Assembly (NCBI GenBank): GCA_022606425.2
Contig: JAHDVF020000016.1
Coordinates: 5,734,501-5,798,500, forward strand
DNA from: Lepidostoma basale
Lineage: Eukaryota > Arthropoda > Insecta > Trichoptera > Lepidostomatidae
Direction of reading: 5' to 3'
DNA: 64,000 nucleotides
Made by a program: the position numbers and the translations under genes. The stretch's first letter is position 1. The number at the start of each line of letters is the position of its first letter. Under the pieces are notes generated by a model. The model made no database searches. It had not been told where the DNA came from and worked only from the letters and a program-made list of their open reading frames with translations. Positions 1-11,440 of the stretch are shown piece by piece.

Positions 1-327
1 TAATCCTATTAGGATATTTTTTACACCCTTTAATCAATGTCAAGGGAGTAGGGAAGAAGTGAGGTATCGCGGTAAAGAAAAGCGTTTTTTAATAAACGAT
101 TTCGTGTGTATATACTAGAGGATAAAAATTGCATGCTCAGAATTGAATTTGCTTTAGAATTATAACACTGGGTGAACTTTCCTTTTTTTGATCTATGACA
201 TTCATCCAATCACTATAACTTTCTCTTTTAACTTATTCATGTCCCATTCATTTGGGATCGACTCATCTAATTTTACATCGTCAGACTACTCGGTCTTTTG
301 TATTTGTACTGTTCGTATTATCATTAA

Positions 328-928
328 CCCTTACCACTCCATTATTTTTTGATATTGTTTGTCAGCCAACTCTAATTTAAATAATGTCAAAATATTTTTA
401 TTGATAGGTAGTTACAAAAAAATTCGCTAAAAATTCATTTGTAATGATTTATTCTTCAAATAAAAAACAATTTACAAAAAACATTATGGACTACTTATAG
501 TTTTGCATAGTATGGTACTTTTTAAAACAATCTCCAGGATGGAGACCAGGTTTTCTGGAACAGGTTTCACAAAACCACACCGTTTCCCGTTTTCCCCCTG
601 GAAGTTACTGCACACAGTACAGTCTTTAGAACCTTTGTCCAGTTTCGCAATGAAGTGGGGCTTGTACTCTAATCGCTTCTCTGCATGACGTATAACGCGA
701 AGTTCCCGCCATTTTAGGTTATGTGAATTTGCAAGGATTATTTTATAGTAAAATAAAAACGGAAAACAGTTAAAATCTTATTAAAACGGGAATTTAAATG
801 TTATTTAACGAATAATCACAAGAAAGTCAAATTTTGTGCGCGCTTATCTTGTCGGCCGCCAGCCAACAACTGAGTTGTAGCGTACATATAGCGATGTCGG
901 TTGGCATTCGACAAAGGAGTGGTAAAGG
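328..928 (-). mobile_element. piggyBac-like deletion derivative (copy 1)
   Basis: Ends CCCTTACCACTCC and GGAGTGGTAAAGG are inverted repeats flanked by TTAA at 324-327 and 929-932, the piggyBac signature. The minus strand around 490-660 retains the end of the transposase: a Cys-rich C-terminal domain ending KKYHTMQNYK before a stop, but with indels relative to copy 2. About 600 bp remain of an element normally over 2 kb, so it is non-autonomous. Confidence 0.8.
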
Positions 929-932
929 TTAA

Positions 933-1283
933 AGAAGATTTTCTGCATAGTTGTGTGTGGAAGAAAGTTCAACAACCTAAAAATACAAACAGAAAAATAT
1001 GTATTTGTTATTAAAATAAAGTTTTCAATTAATTCATTAACAATATGTATGTAAATAATGGAGTTTTGGTCAAAAGAAGGATTGTTTACCCTACTCACAA
1101 GTTTATGATAGATTATAATGTAATAGCATTAATGTATTGAACATAGTGTACCATGACTTGATAATATTTGGTCATCACATTTACAATTTGTACGTAACTC
1201 GTCATAGATTATGTTAAATAATCATTTTATAACTTCACAAATCAACCAGTAAAAGATGAAATTTGGTAGAATCAACCCTTTTG
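933..1283. other. Spacer, no gene seen
   Basis: AT-rich sequence after the piggyBac-like copy. I see no coding potential, RNA gene or recognisable repeat in it. Confidence 0.5.
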
Positions 1284-1366
1284 TGTGTCAGGATAGAGTA
1301 GTGTGGCGGTCCATTCTCTCTGCCTACACTTTCGGAGAAACGGCGTGATGTTTTGTTGTTGATAGG
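1284..1366 (+). mobile_element. RTE-type LINE family A, 3' terminal fragment
   Basis: Contains the family A terminal signature: a CAGGATAGAGTAGTGTGGCG stretch followed by GGAGAAACGGCGTGATG, shared with copies at 21.9, 25.4 and 53.0 kb. Only the last ~80 bp remain. Confidence 0.65.
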
Positions 1367-2404
1367 ATGTCCGCCACACAGCACACCGCAAAGCGTTTAA
1401 TTGGAAGCAGAATTCCAGTAATTACACTGGATTTTTTCAAAAGAAAACACTGTTTAACGCCTAAAGGCCGGCTAAGAATTTTAAACATCGGAACGTACTT
1501 ATAAACCATTAAATTACTCTTCACACAAAATACACAAAAATATCAAATAATTTGTATTTTGTAGTCAAATATTATACATTTTTTATGTTATAAGAATAAT
1601 CAGACTTTTTTTGTTTCGTGTTGAGTTTAAGAAAACAAATAAAAATATATTGCATTGAAAATGTTGGTTATAAATTAAAACAAAACATAGCGCCGTTGAT
1701 AACTAATTACGATATAAGAGTCATCCTAAGTAAGCACACAGTACGAGATTCCGACACAGTACGAGAAACCAACACTTCGTAGCTCGGCGGTTATGCAACT
1801 GTGTGTGTGTGATGATTGTCCGAATTAAATCTTTTTACAAAAAGGATGAATGTTTAACTCTAAATCACAGAGAATACGTAATGGTATATAATACACATTT
1901 TTAATTTTGGTCCGTCGTAGTAAATTTACGGGATATTACACGTTAAACACAGAGAATATATGCAGACTGCTATTGTAGCCAGCCGGCCTATAAGGGTCAA
2001 TGTGTAAAAAAAGCTAATTGTTGAAAGAAAGGACCGCATACTATCCAAGATGAACCCAAGGTTCGTTAGAACCCAAACCGATGACCTTCGTGGTATTGTG
2101 GCAAGATCTATGGCTGCCTTTTATAGTTAAATTCTTAACTCATGTGTGTGCTTTTTCGCCACTATTACCCGCCCAAGTCAAGCGTGCAAAATGGTTAACC
2201 AACTGATAATAATTTTTTTTAAATCTTACAAATCTATCTAAATTTCATCTTAAACTGTCAAAACTCAACGCTTTATGCATGTACATAAACATAAAACACC
2301 AAAAATAATAGTGTGTTCATTTTTATTCATCATATTTTGTATTGATATCTGACTATATATAACTTCTAATCTTGTTTTTGTATAGACAATATAAGTCTTT
2401 GTTC
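1367..2404. other. Spacer with a short SINE-head fragment
   Basis: AT-rich and non-coding. Around 2085-2115 a GACCTTCGTGG...TGGCAAGA stretch resembles the tRNA-like head of the SINE at 6540. Nothing else is recognised. Confidence 0.45.
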
Positions 2405-2790
2405 TATTTACTTGGGAACAGCTCTTCTTATAAGGCTTCTCCGGGACTGTCTGTCTCGGGTGGCGTCTGGTGGGACCCGGTCTCTTTTGAGACTCCTGTT
2501 GATACGTGCCATCCACATCAACTTGGGCATATTACATCCTTTCTGTCGCTGGTCCGTCTCCATCTCTCTTCGTGTAACATGGTCGCCTTGGTCGTACCAT
2601 CTCAAACGGTTCTTTTCCAGTTTATATCTGAGATTGCCCTCACTGAAACTGCCGCGGATGTGGGTGTTTCTGATGTACTTGAGCAGCTTTATTCTGCCTG
2701 GCTATCTAAGCATCCTCACTTCATCGCTGTGCAGTCTGTCACGTGGTTTTTTGAGTGCTAGCACTTTGAACCATAGGTCATGACTAGACC
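2405..2790 (-). mobile_element. RTE-type LINE C-terminal fragment (degenerate)
   Basis: The minus strand carries pieces of the conserved C-terminal region of insect endonuclease-reverse transcriptases (VDGTYQQESQKRPGPTRR and a preceding KRDGDGPA segment), with frameshifts and a stop. No intact ORF remains. Confidence 0.55.
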
Positions 2791-2865
2791 CACCACCGCC
2801 TTAAACATTTTCCCCTTTACATGGTCCGGTATTCATGTGTCGCTGAGTACTCCTATAGTATATTG

Positions 2866-3644
2866 CAGTGGTCGGCAAACTCGTTAGTTAAAAGAGCCAT
2901 ATATTGGTAGTACAACGATTTAAATTTCTTTTAATCTTTTGGGTAGTAAGATATTAATGACATTAACGAAACATAATTTTTCCATTTATTTGTTAAAAGC
3001 CAAATTTCTTTACCAACACCCTGTTTTTTTTCCTTCTTCTTATTCTTATTGCAGGCCTATTGGCCTGTTTCTTAATTGAGGAATTGACCTCCTGCGAAGT
3101 CGACTCCCAGCTGTCGATCTCTTTGGTGGTCTGCCCGGGGATCATCTACCTTGGGGCTGGCCGTGCAACACAATGAAGGGGAGTTTGGATGGATCCATTC
3201 TCCTCACGTGTGCATACCAGCATCTTCTCCTTTGCCTTCCCCACCTAACGACATCCTCGACCTGGCGTATCTCCCTTATCCATGTATTCCTTATCCTCTC
3301 TTACAGCCAGTTATACATCTGAGCGTCTTCATTTATGACACACGCATTTTTTTAAAGTCTGTTAAAGCAAGGGCTCACTGATATAAAAATATATTTTATA
3401 TTGATACTTATTACAATATTATTACTAAAATTTAAAAGTCATCACGTTTAAAGAGATTAATGTCTGTACGTTTCCCTAGAAAGTTTAAGAAAAGAGTTTT
3501 TTTTATTGCTTTTTAATTTAATGCACAATTCAATAATCATCAATAAGACTGATTGAATTTTGCCCCCAAATAATTTTCAATTATATATTTTTTTTACATT
3601 TATTTTAAACAAGTAGTCAACGAGCCACAGTTTGCCGACCACTG
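2866..3644. mobile_element. hAT-like element with nested LINE fragment
   Basis: Ends CAGTGGTCGGCAAACT and its inverse complement match typical hAT termini. Flanking 8-mers (GTATATTG and GCATAGAC) are only partly alike, so the target duplication is eroded. The middle (about 3025-3340, minus) is a family C-like LINE remnant. No transposase ORF is visible. Confidence 0.6.
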
Positions 3645-4170
3645 GCATAGACAATAAGTGTCATAATTTTTTTTTCATACTGGGTCGTCCTGAGAATGCC
3701 TAGAAAAGGTAAAAAGGGATAATTTTAAAATCAAAAATAGATTTTTATAATTCTGAAAAATATATTTAAACCCAATTTTTTTAATCATTTTTTTTTTTTA
3801 CTTTTACAACCGCTTACTAGTCAAAGCTAACAACGTAATTTTTTTTAAAAGACTTTTTATATGATTTTTGTAAATCACAAAGTTAGTTGTTAGGAAGGTT
3901 TGTGGTGATTTAAAATTAGAACGCTTCGTAATTAAATTTTGATGTCTCCCCGTAAATTTTAAATACGTAGAATAATTTTTATACCCCAGTAATATTGAAG
4001 ATTTCATTTGGGTCCATGCTGGATGTTGTGAACATATTTTTAAAAAAATATTAGAATATGGTTTGTGTAGCAAAGCTAAACTTACGCGTAACCTACTTTT
4101 ATCACTATTAAATCCTTAACAGGACAAAACATTCTATTTATGATTTTTCAAAACCTTCATTTAATTTTAG
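3645..4170. other. AT-rich spacer
   Basis: Poly-T rich and non-coding. The 89-codon minus-strand frame here has no recognisable motif and biased AT composition. Confidence 0.45.
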
Positions 4171-4360
4171 TAAATGGTGCATTTAAAGTTGTCATCACAA
4201 ATAAAAGCCTATCCAAAAAGCTAGGTTGGCAGTGCACAATGGTGTTCTTGCGCTGGCACTATAAAATCACAATTTTAAAATACTGGCAATATTTCGTTTT
4301 ATAAATTGTTCTAGAAGTGAAGTTTGGAGTTGGCAGAAGAAGAATGAAAGCACGCTTATT
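4171..4360 (+). mobile_element. LINE family A fragment (degenerate)
   Basis: Matches the [15 protein letters not shown]...MAVHNGV region and, after an unrelated ~80-bp insert, the SEAWNWQKK region of family A, with substitutions and indels. Confidence 0.6.
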
Positions 4361-4619
4361 TTATTATGAGCTGCCACTGCCCATTTTATAAACTTTATTA
4401 TATATTGAAAAATAACTGTGTGCAAATAACGTTTTTAATTATAAAAATTATCCATCTTGCATCATAAAGCCCACATATAATGTGTTAGTTTACATTAATA
4501 TGATTGCTGAAATTACACAAATTAACCGCCCTAGATGCAGGTAACTTTCTGAGAAATGTGCAATTAAACTCACCCTTATTATTAATTCAATTTAATTATA
4601 TATTAATTATATTTTTTTT

Positions 4620-5168
4620 AATTCTTCTTATCCTGTCACACCTCCGTGGTGCATAGGGCCTCAAGGAACCTTCTCCACCCGAATCCATCGCATGCCTGAT
4701 GCCTAACATCATCCCGGCCTGCTGCTTTAACCTTGTCCTGCAGGGCTCTTCTCCAGGTGGCTCTAGATCTGCCTCGCTTCCTCTTTCTCTCTATAGGGGA
4801 CCAGTCTAGTGAGCCCTAAGCGACGCAGGCCGAGTTCCGTCTCAGAGTGTGACCGATCCACTCTAATTGGCTTTTTGCCTGCCATGGTCCAGAGAACGGC
4901 ATTTGACACTATTTGAGGCCAATAAATCTTGAATATTGAGCGAAGGCACCTATTTATAAACACCTGGAGTCTTTCTCGAAATGTTACTGGAACGCCATAC
5001 AGGGCGAAGCATAGCGAAAGCTCCCCTTGCCTTATTGAGTCTACTGGCTACATCTTCCTCCGTATCTCCCGAGCCTGGTATCATATTACCGAGGTAGCAA
5101 AAGCTGGTCGTGGTCACAAGGTGAACACCATGGAGCAAGGTTAGGGTGGAGTCATTTGTGTACGAGTA
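4620..5168 (-). mobile_element. LINE family B fragment
   Basis: The minus strand shows the family B end (CACCACGGAGGTGTGACAGG before an AAG-rich tail) and upstream pieces [15 protein letters not shown] and RGAFAMLRPVWRSSNISRK. Several frameshifts; an internal deletion compared with 43068-43742. Confidence 0.75.
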
Positions 5169-5177
5169 CATATAATT

Positions 5178-5408
5178 TTTTTTTAATTACGAATCGTCAA
5201 AGACTCGATCGCAAACTATCACCTGCCCTTGTAAACTATCATACTTGTGAAGACTCAAGTGTTGTTGGCACACGCGCGTATCCCTAACGATTTGTACATT
5301 TTAGATACATTATTTTTTCTCAAACGCGTACGTGATACGGGACAGCGCAGAGTGGTACAGTCAAAGTGCACGTATCACGTACGTTCATATGCTTAGGGCG
5401 GTTAATTA
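5178..5408. repeat. MITE-like repeat, copy 1 of 3
   Basis: The roughly 230-bp unit ends TTAATTACGAATCGTC... and ...CATATGCTTAGGGCGGTTAA. Related copies lie at 13778-14020 (inverse) and 14405-14550. TTAA is present at both edges. Non-coding. Confidence 0.5.
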
Positions 5409-5948
5409 TCAAAATTGAATTTGATATTATTATTATCAAATGGTTTTAGGTACATATCAAAGAAAAAATATATAAAATTATATTTCAAATTATTAAAAAA
5501 TCAATATAACATGATAATCACAATAATAAATACAATTTTAATTATTTTCTCATTTTAAAATTAATGTTCTCGTTAACCATTATTAATATTATACAAATTT
5601 GTGTAATTTTCTAGAAATGTATAAATGCCCTTATTCTAATGTGTTCGCCGTTATAATTCTAATAGTTTATATATGTAAAATTAAATTAAATGTTTATGTA
5701 TTAAATTTTTATAATAATAATTTGCATGGTTTACTTGTTACTAACTAAAATATTTTAACCAGGTTAAGTATTTAGTGCAAAAAAAATGTCTTCTTTCAAA
5801 TATATTGTAATAAAGTAGAACGTCGTTTATCCGGACGTCAGTTAACCGGAACGTCAATTATCCGGACAAGCCGGAATGATGAAGCGTTCGGTACCGTGAC
5901 ATACGCATGACTAATTAAAACAAATCCACGATTTAGCTGCAATAAAAG

Positions 5949-6149
5949 CAGTGTCGTTACTCCCATAGAAGCCAAGAAGCCGGCTTGCGTAAGAAATTTT
6001 GAATCAAAATCTCTTCTGGCTTAAAGAGGTTCAGCTCTTGTGGCTAATCCTCTTATGTCTGATGGAAGGTTATTTGGTGGGTTGTTGGTTTATGCGGGGG
6101 CATGATTACTTAGATTTGTTTCTGGGCTTCTATGGGAGTACCGCCACTG
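5949..6149. mobile_element. hAT-like MITE (copy 1) with perfect 8-bp target duplication
   Basis: Ends CAGTGTCGTTACTCCCATAG and CTATGGGAGTACCGCCACTG. The flanks at 5941-5948 and 6150-6157 are both AATAAAAG, a perfect 8-bp duplication as made by hAT transposases. Internal sequence is shared with copies at 47594 and 53450. Confidence 0.85.
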
Positions 6150-6211
6150 AATAAAAGACGAGGAAAACTTGTTCAAAAAAATCTCTGATTATTTTTCCAG
6201 TCTTCTTCTTC

Positions 6212-6450
6212 TTTTTGTCCTGTCACACCTCCGTGGTGCATAGGGCCTCAAGGAATCTTCTCCACCCGACTCTATCGCATGCCTGATGCTTAACATCGTT
6301 CCAAGTGAGACCTGCTGCCTTAACCTCGTCCTGCAGGGTTCTTCTCCAGGTGGCTCTAGGTCTGCCTCGCTTTCTCTTTCCCCCCATAGGGGACCAGTCT
6401 AGTGCGCCCTGAGCGATGCAGGCTGGGTTCCGTCTCAGAGTGTGTTTCCA
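6212..6450 (-). mobile_element. LINE family B 3' fragment
   Basis: The minus strand encodes [20 protein letters not shown], then GRPRATWRRTLQDEVKAAGL and ends GWRRFLEALCTTEV before the AAG-rich tail. Well preserved but 5'-truncated. Confidence 0.8.
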
Positions 6451-6539
6451 GTACTGTAGAGTAATGCAAGCCTTCTTATGTACGTGTACTACATACATAC
6501 TTGTTTTTGCAGTAAAATTTGTAATTTCATAATCAATAT

Positions 6540-6775
6540 GACTGACGACCTTCGTGGCAGAGTGGTAAGAGCTCTGACTTCTAAACCGAAGGTCCCGGGT
6601 TCAATTCCCGGCGATGGCAGTGTGATTGTCACACTGTCTTTGGTCTGGTGTAGAATTAACGTGAAATTCGAATGAATTCACGTGTAAAATAGCGATAGAT
6701 TGGCTAGTTATCACACGTCACAAGATTCAATATAACAGCTAAAAAAATAATTGGGTTCAAACGACCTGTTGTATA
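6540..6775 (+). mobile_element. tRNA-derived SINE, best-preserved copy
   Basis: The head resembles a tRNA: box A-like GTGGCAGAGTGGTAAGAG near 6554 and box B-like GGGTTCAATTCCC near 6598, followed by a body containing a CACACTGTCTTTGGTCTGG stretch and an A-rich tail. Partial copies lie at 12392, 24766 and 51855/52139. Confidence 0.75.
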
Positions 6776-6974
6776 TAAGAAAAAAATAAATAAATAAAAA
6801 TAAATGAGCTGAGGAAAAAAAACAAATTACACCTTATTTTGCTAAAATAATTAGCGCCTGTTTGATTATCCGGAAGACCTCCGGTCCCAATTAATCCGGA
6901 TAAAGGACGTTCTACTGTATATATTTTTTTAACATTATTTAAATTTTTTTGATATTCCGCAAATATTTTCATAT

Positions 6975-7190
6975 TGTCATTAAAAAAAGAGTAAATAACC
7001 AAGCATTCCACGGTATATCCACATCTCAAACGCCTCCAACCAGTTCATTACACTCACTTTCAGAGTCCAAGTTTCACAGCCACATAGAAGAACAGACCAT
7101 TTATAGCATTTAACCATTCTTTGTCGGAGTTTCAGGTTAAGATTATCATTGCAAAAGAAGGTTCTCATTTTATTGAATGCAACGCAATAT
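6975..7190 (-). mobile_element. RTE-type LINE family F fragment
   Basis: The minus strand encodes FCNDNLNLKLRQRMVKCYKW, a CGCETWTLKVSVMN stretch and LEAFEMWIYRGMLG: the CETW region of an RTE reverse transcriptase. Related copies lie at 48425 and 51487. Confidence 0.7.
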
Positions 7191-7209
7191 CCAGTATCCG
7201 GGTCAAGCG

Positions 7210-7480
7210 CTATGAATCAAATCAAATCAGTTTATTTTCTCAAAAGACATTACAAACATTTTTTATAGTTTAAGGCATCTATTGAGAACAGGTAAAACAT
7301 AATAAATATATAATACCAGGAACGCATGAGAGATGGTTCGACATTAGGAATACAAGATACTCTCCAAAGTCAAGAGTATTTGTCTTCTGAACGTACTTTC
7401 ACGAATATGAAAGACACCGATCTCCGAAGCGATCATGTTCAGCAGTGTGATTGCTCTCCCCACCGGCATCACCAGAGGCA
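7210..7480 (-). mobile_element. Jockey/Daphne-like LINE 3' end
   Basis: Minus-strand 3' end. It has the family's terminal region with GATGCCTTAAAC and a T-rich end, and shares the CATGAGAGATGGTTCGA block with copies at 18830 and 41230. The coding remnant is the end of the LPAARTNL...FHISE region. Confidence 0.7.
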
Positions 7481-8066
7481 GGTTGGTTATGCTCTTTTAG
7501 TGACAATATGTATTTGTCTGCGATAATTGTATCACTGGGTACTGTTTTTTTTTCCGTACTGACATTTGTTACTAAAGTCTTTGCAATTTGTATCTATGAT
7601 TCAATTTTCTTTACGTAATGTGGCGTTTAGATTTATAATACATGGTGCTTGATGCTTTAGTATGGCGAGAAATAAGTCTTTTCTTCAGTGTTATAGATTA
7701 TGGATAGAGAAATAATTGTAATTCGGACCTGATCCTCACAAAAATGTATGGATATTAGGAAAATACTTGTAATCCTTGTGTGAAATCATATTCATGTTTT
7801 GATTGTGAGAGTCTCATATTAATTTGTATTTTAATCAAATGTTTAATACAAACATTTAAAAGAAAGAAAGATTTGTGAATATTTTATATTACATATGTAA
7901 AAATTATATTAATTTAAAGGAATAATGCACAAACGATTTGAAAACTATTATTTTTTTTTTTTTTTTTACAACTAATCTAGGTATTTCTTATTAAATATTG
8001 ATGAATGCGTCTGTTTTCTAGAAATTTTATTATATTTTAAGAGAACGGCATATTAAGGCTGGATAT
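7481..8066. other. AT-rich spacer
   Basis: Non-coding. Around 7975-8030 a piece resembles the TTTTCTAGAAGTTTTAT repeat found at 10030, 14110 and 60240; it is otherwise unrecognised. Confidence 0.45.
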
Positions 8067-9060
8067 TATTGTTTTTTTTTTAGAGGTTTGGTTTTTAAAC
8101 TGGCAACATTGTTTCTACAGACTGTCAATTTGACAGTTGACAGTTGATTTGTACTCAGTACGTTATGCCATTGGAAATCGAAAGAAGAATCACAATTGGT
8201 AACAAAGCATTCTTCTCTCTACTACCAGCGCTCAAATCAAGAAACGTACACTGGAAAACCAAAATCACCCTGTATAAAACAATCATCCGAACAGTAGTGA
8301 CCTATGGGTGTGAGGCGTGGACAATGACAGCGAAATCTGCAGAGCGACTGGGATACTTTTGAGAGAAAGGTGCTGCGCAGAATTCTGGGGCCTGTGAATG
8401 ACGGTGAAGGCTGGAGAGTGCGGCATAATGACGAGCTGTACAATATTTACAAAGCTCCCAGTCTCTCCACACAGGTCAGACTGAATAGACTGAGATGGGC
8501 CGGTCACGTGCAGAGGATGCCGTCATCGCGAACCCCAAAAAGATTGCTGGAGTGGCACCCAGGTGGTAGAAGACCAATTGGACGACCAAGGCTGCGATGG
8601 GAGGATGAAGTTGGGAGAGACGGAACGAGATTGTTAAGAGTGTCAGATTGGAGGGTCGAAGCGGAGGGCAGGAGGAGTTGGAGGCGAAGAATACTGGAGG
8701 CTAAGGCTCGATATGGGCTGTAGGGCCATCGAAGAACGTTATGCCATTTCACCTGATTGAATAGACTGACGTCAGAACAGCGCTTGCAAATTGTGCAAAT
8801 TTATTTGAAATATCATAGTTCGGTTCGCCAAACTTATCGTGCACTACGTCCATTTTACGGTCGACATAATCGTCCATCCGAGCAAGTTATTCGGAAGACC
8901 ATTTATCGTTTTCGCACCACGTACACTCTAGTGGATAATATGCAACCACAAAGACGACAACTGTCAAAAATAATATTGCGATTCATTCGAGCTACCCGTG
9001 GCGTTCATATGTCCGAAATCATATTTAAACAATAATGCCATAAAATTATCTATTAAATAA
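8067..9060 (+). mobile_element. Mariner-like (DUF4817-type) remnant split by LINE D
   Basis: The left edge has a T-rich AGAGGTTTGGTTTTTAAACTGG stretch, also seen at 59788. After the LINE insertion, 8757-9035 encodes a 92-aa HTH segment (LTSEQRLQIVQIYLKYHSSV, RPFYGRHNRPSEQVIRKTIY) that ends prematurely and lacks the DDE region. The same transposase group supplies the HTH at 28866 and the fuller element at 41326. Confidence 0.6.
8173..8735 (+). mobile_element. LINE family D, 5'-truncated, with 13-bp target duplication
   Basis: Encodes RTE C-terminal motifs: TYGCEAWTMTAKSAERL, then [30 protein letters not shown] and GRPRLRWEDEVGRDG, ending in KARYGL and a stop, with one frameshift near 8362. 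ACGTTATGCCATT is repeated at 8160-8172 and 8736-8748, marking its insertion into the mariner-like remnant. Confidence 0.85.
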
Positions 9061-9999
9061 AGCCGATATCATAGACATTAACACTATTTTGGCTGTAAAG
9101 AAAATATCGGCACTTCCCTTAGAGACAGAAGCCCCAATGTAATTTGAACTGCTTCGGAGCCGTTCTAATGTGTACACCCGTCTGCTTTTACGTCCTATAA
9201 CATCCTTCAACATCCTTCATGATAAAACTTCTAGAAAAAAAATTATTTTATCAATATTTCATATTTAATACAGAATTTTACATCATTGTTCTACAAAATA
9301 AATTAAGTATTGATTTTATATGTATGCATTAGTTCAATTATATATTAATATTGTTGTATATTGATTTAGAAATATTGTAAAAAAACTGATTTTCGAAATA
9401 TGTCATAAACTGTATTCAAATAGAACTTTTTTACATGGTTCGAATCAATATTGCGAATAACATTTTATGATCAACGCCATCTATGAATGAGCAGATTAAT
9501 TTCAAATGTAACATTTTTGAAATTGGAAATCTGCAATAATTGTCTTATAATGAATGTGTCAAAATCCTACAGATGGCATTATGACTATTTAAACATTTTT
9601 TTAATATCAGTTTTTAATCTTATTAAATATTTTGTTTTTAAATATACATATATATTCTTACAAACTAGCAGCTATAATAATGTTTTTATTTCAAATATTT
9701 GAAAATTTCATTCATGTGTATTTTTAGAATTTTTTTTTAAATATATAAAATTAAATTAGATATATCATTGTATTATTTTGGATATTATATTTTTTTAATA
9801 ACATTAAATTTAAAAATTAAACCATATTGTAACAATTGTTTTTAATAGATATCCAATCCAATAATATTTATTTATTGTTTTCACATATAAAATATTATAC
9901 TAAGAATACAAATTATAAGAATTTTTAAAATTTATTTAACAAATATTATCATTTGGAATTATACTTTCCTTTATTTTAACATAATAAAATTATTTATTA
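9061..9999. other. AT-rich spacer
   Basis: Very AT-rich, with no coding frame that I recognise and no clear repeat ends. Confidence 0.5.
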
Positions 10000-10210
10000 T
10001 TTCTTCAACAATGATGTAAAACGCCATATTAAATATTGATGATAATAACAGTTTTCTAGAAGTTTTATCATATTTTATGGGGGTGACAAGTTTCACTTGC
10101 TAGAGCATTATCAAATGTCATTTTATTATTCCATCGCAGGGAAAAACGAGCCAATCCTATAAAATATAATAAAACTACTAGAAAATGTATGTTTTCATAT
10201 TAGATTTAAT
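10000..10210 (-). repeat. Penelope-like/hammerhead-related repeat fragment
   Basis: Shares a CAATGATGTAAAACGCCATA edge, a TTTTCTAGAAGTTTTAT block and, on the minus strand, GATAATGCTCTAGCAAGTGAAAC with the repeats at 14095, 40880, 44403 and 60036. Confidence 0.45.
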
Positions 10211-10628
10211 TTATTATTTTTCACAAATAATCTCTAATTAACATTTTTTTAAACTTATAGTTGTGCATTCAAAGTATCATAAAACTATGTTTAACCCACG
10301 CTAATTAATAAGTGTAATTCTACAAAAATTATAATTATTTTTACAAAAAATCTAATTTGTATTTTTTTTTTTTTTATTGTTTTTTTTCTGATATTGCAAT
10401 GTATAATTTCACAAGTGTTAAGTGTCTTTAACTGCTTATGACCAATGAATAAATTTGGTAAAATATTGATGAATGTTTCCACAAAAATATATTTTTAATA
10501 TGTATTATTTTATTTGAAAGGCTACAACTTAAAATAAAAACATGTTTATTATTATTTTTTGTTTTTTGTGAATGTATACTTATACTTGTATACGAATACT
10601 GGATTTCACTTACCGTGGGTTATTAATT
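10211..10628. other. AT-rich spacer
   Basis: Poly-T/poly-A tracts, no gene recognised. Confidence 0.45.
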
Positions 10629-10883
10629 CATGATTTAATTGTATCTCAATAGAGACGAAGATGCAAATTGGAAACCGAATATGGTTGATCAAGGTGTTTA
10701 CAGGACTTATGACCTGTCATTGGTTGGGTTAAGCGCACGCTTTATGTAATTACATCATGTAATTACATAAAGCGTGCGCTTAACCCAACCAATGACAGGT
10801 CATAAGTCCTGTAAACACCTTGATCAACCATATTCAGTTTCCAATTTACATCTTTGGCTCTATTGAGATACAATTAAATCATG
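10629..10883. repeat. Foldback MITE, copy 1: loopless 255-bp palindrome
   Basis: Two arms of about 125 bp, each other's reverse complement with few mismatches, meet at about 10755. Outer ends are CATGATTTAATTG and its complement. The arm carries GACTTATGACCTGTCATTGG. Copies with an intervening loop are at 22098-22500 and 63670 onward. Confidence 0.85.
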
Positions 10884-11440
10884 TTAATTATCATTTATTC
10901 TTAGAAGAGTAAGGTTGTGAATGGAACTTGACTTCGGAATGAGATTTTGTAGGATTATAATACCTCCCAAGAGTCATCCAAGTCAAATTCCTATGTCATG
11001 CCCTCTTGTAAGTAGAAAATTTGTATGTTTTAAATACTCTGTTTTTATTATCGAAGGACACAAGTTAATATTTCCAAAGAACTTCATCTGATGTTTTGTC
11101 TTATTTATAATTGACACAATCCAATCGTTTCTTCCATCATGCTGTGATCCCGTAAAGAGAGTAAGCAGTGATGAGGTAATCATTAATCATCGTAAATAAG
11201 TGTAATTAGGACTCTGATAATGCTTAAGACTTCAGGCTCAATTTTTTTTGTTAATGCAATGGTGTTGATTTTTTAATCATTCCATTTTTTCATGTTTTTC
11301 GTTTATTTTTTTAGTAATGTTCACACTTCTTATTTATGCCAATAAATACATTTTAAACAATATACAGTTTTTTCCATTTATTTGCTATGTTAAGTGTCTT
11401 GTTTGGACTATAATAATGCCCATTACCCGTATCCGGTATC
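10884..11440. other. Spacer
   Basis: Non-coding AT-rich DNA with no recognised features before LINE B. Confidence 0.45.

Larger units (their letters stand above)
5813..6917. mobile_element. pogo/Tigger-like non-autonomous element, interrupted by three other insertions
   Basis: Left end AAGTAGAACGTCGTTTATCC and right end GGATAAAGGACGTTCTACTG are inverted repeats, flanked by TA at 5811-5812 and 6918-6919. The GTAGAAC...ATCCGG termini resemble the element at 29616. A hAT-like MITE, a LINE B fragment and a SINE sit inside it. No transposase coding remains. Confidence 0.7.

Noticed and set aside
1741..1775. Tandem CACAGTACGAGA as a regulatory site
   Set aside because: Only two imperfect copies with no gene nearby; too weak to call.
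6540..6620. Functional tRNA gene
   Set aside because: Box A and B are present, but the acceptor stem does not close and the sequence continues into a SINE body with an A-rich tail, with other copies in the window.
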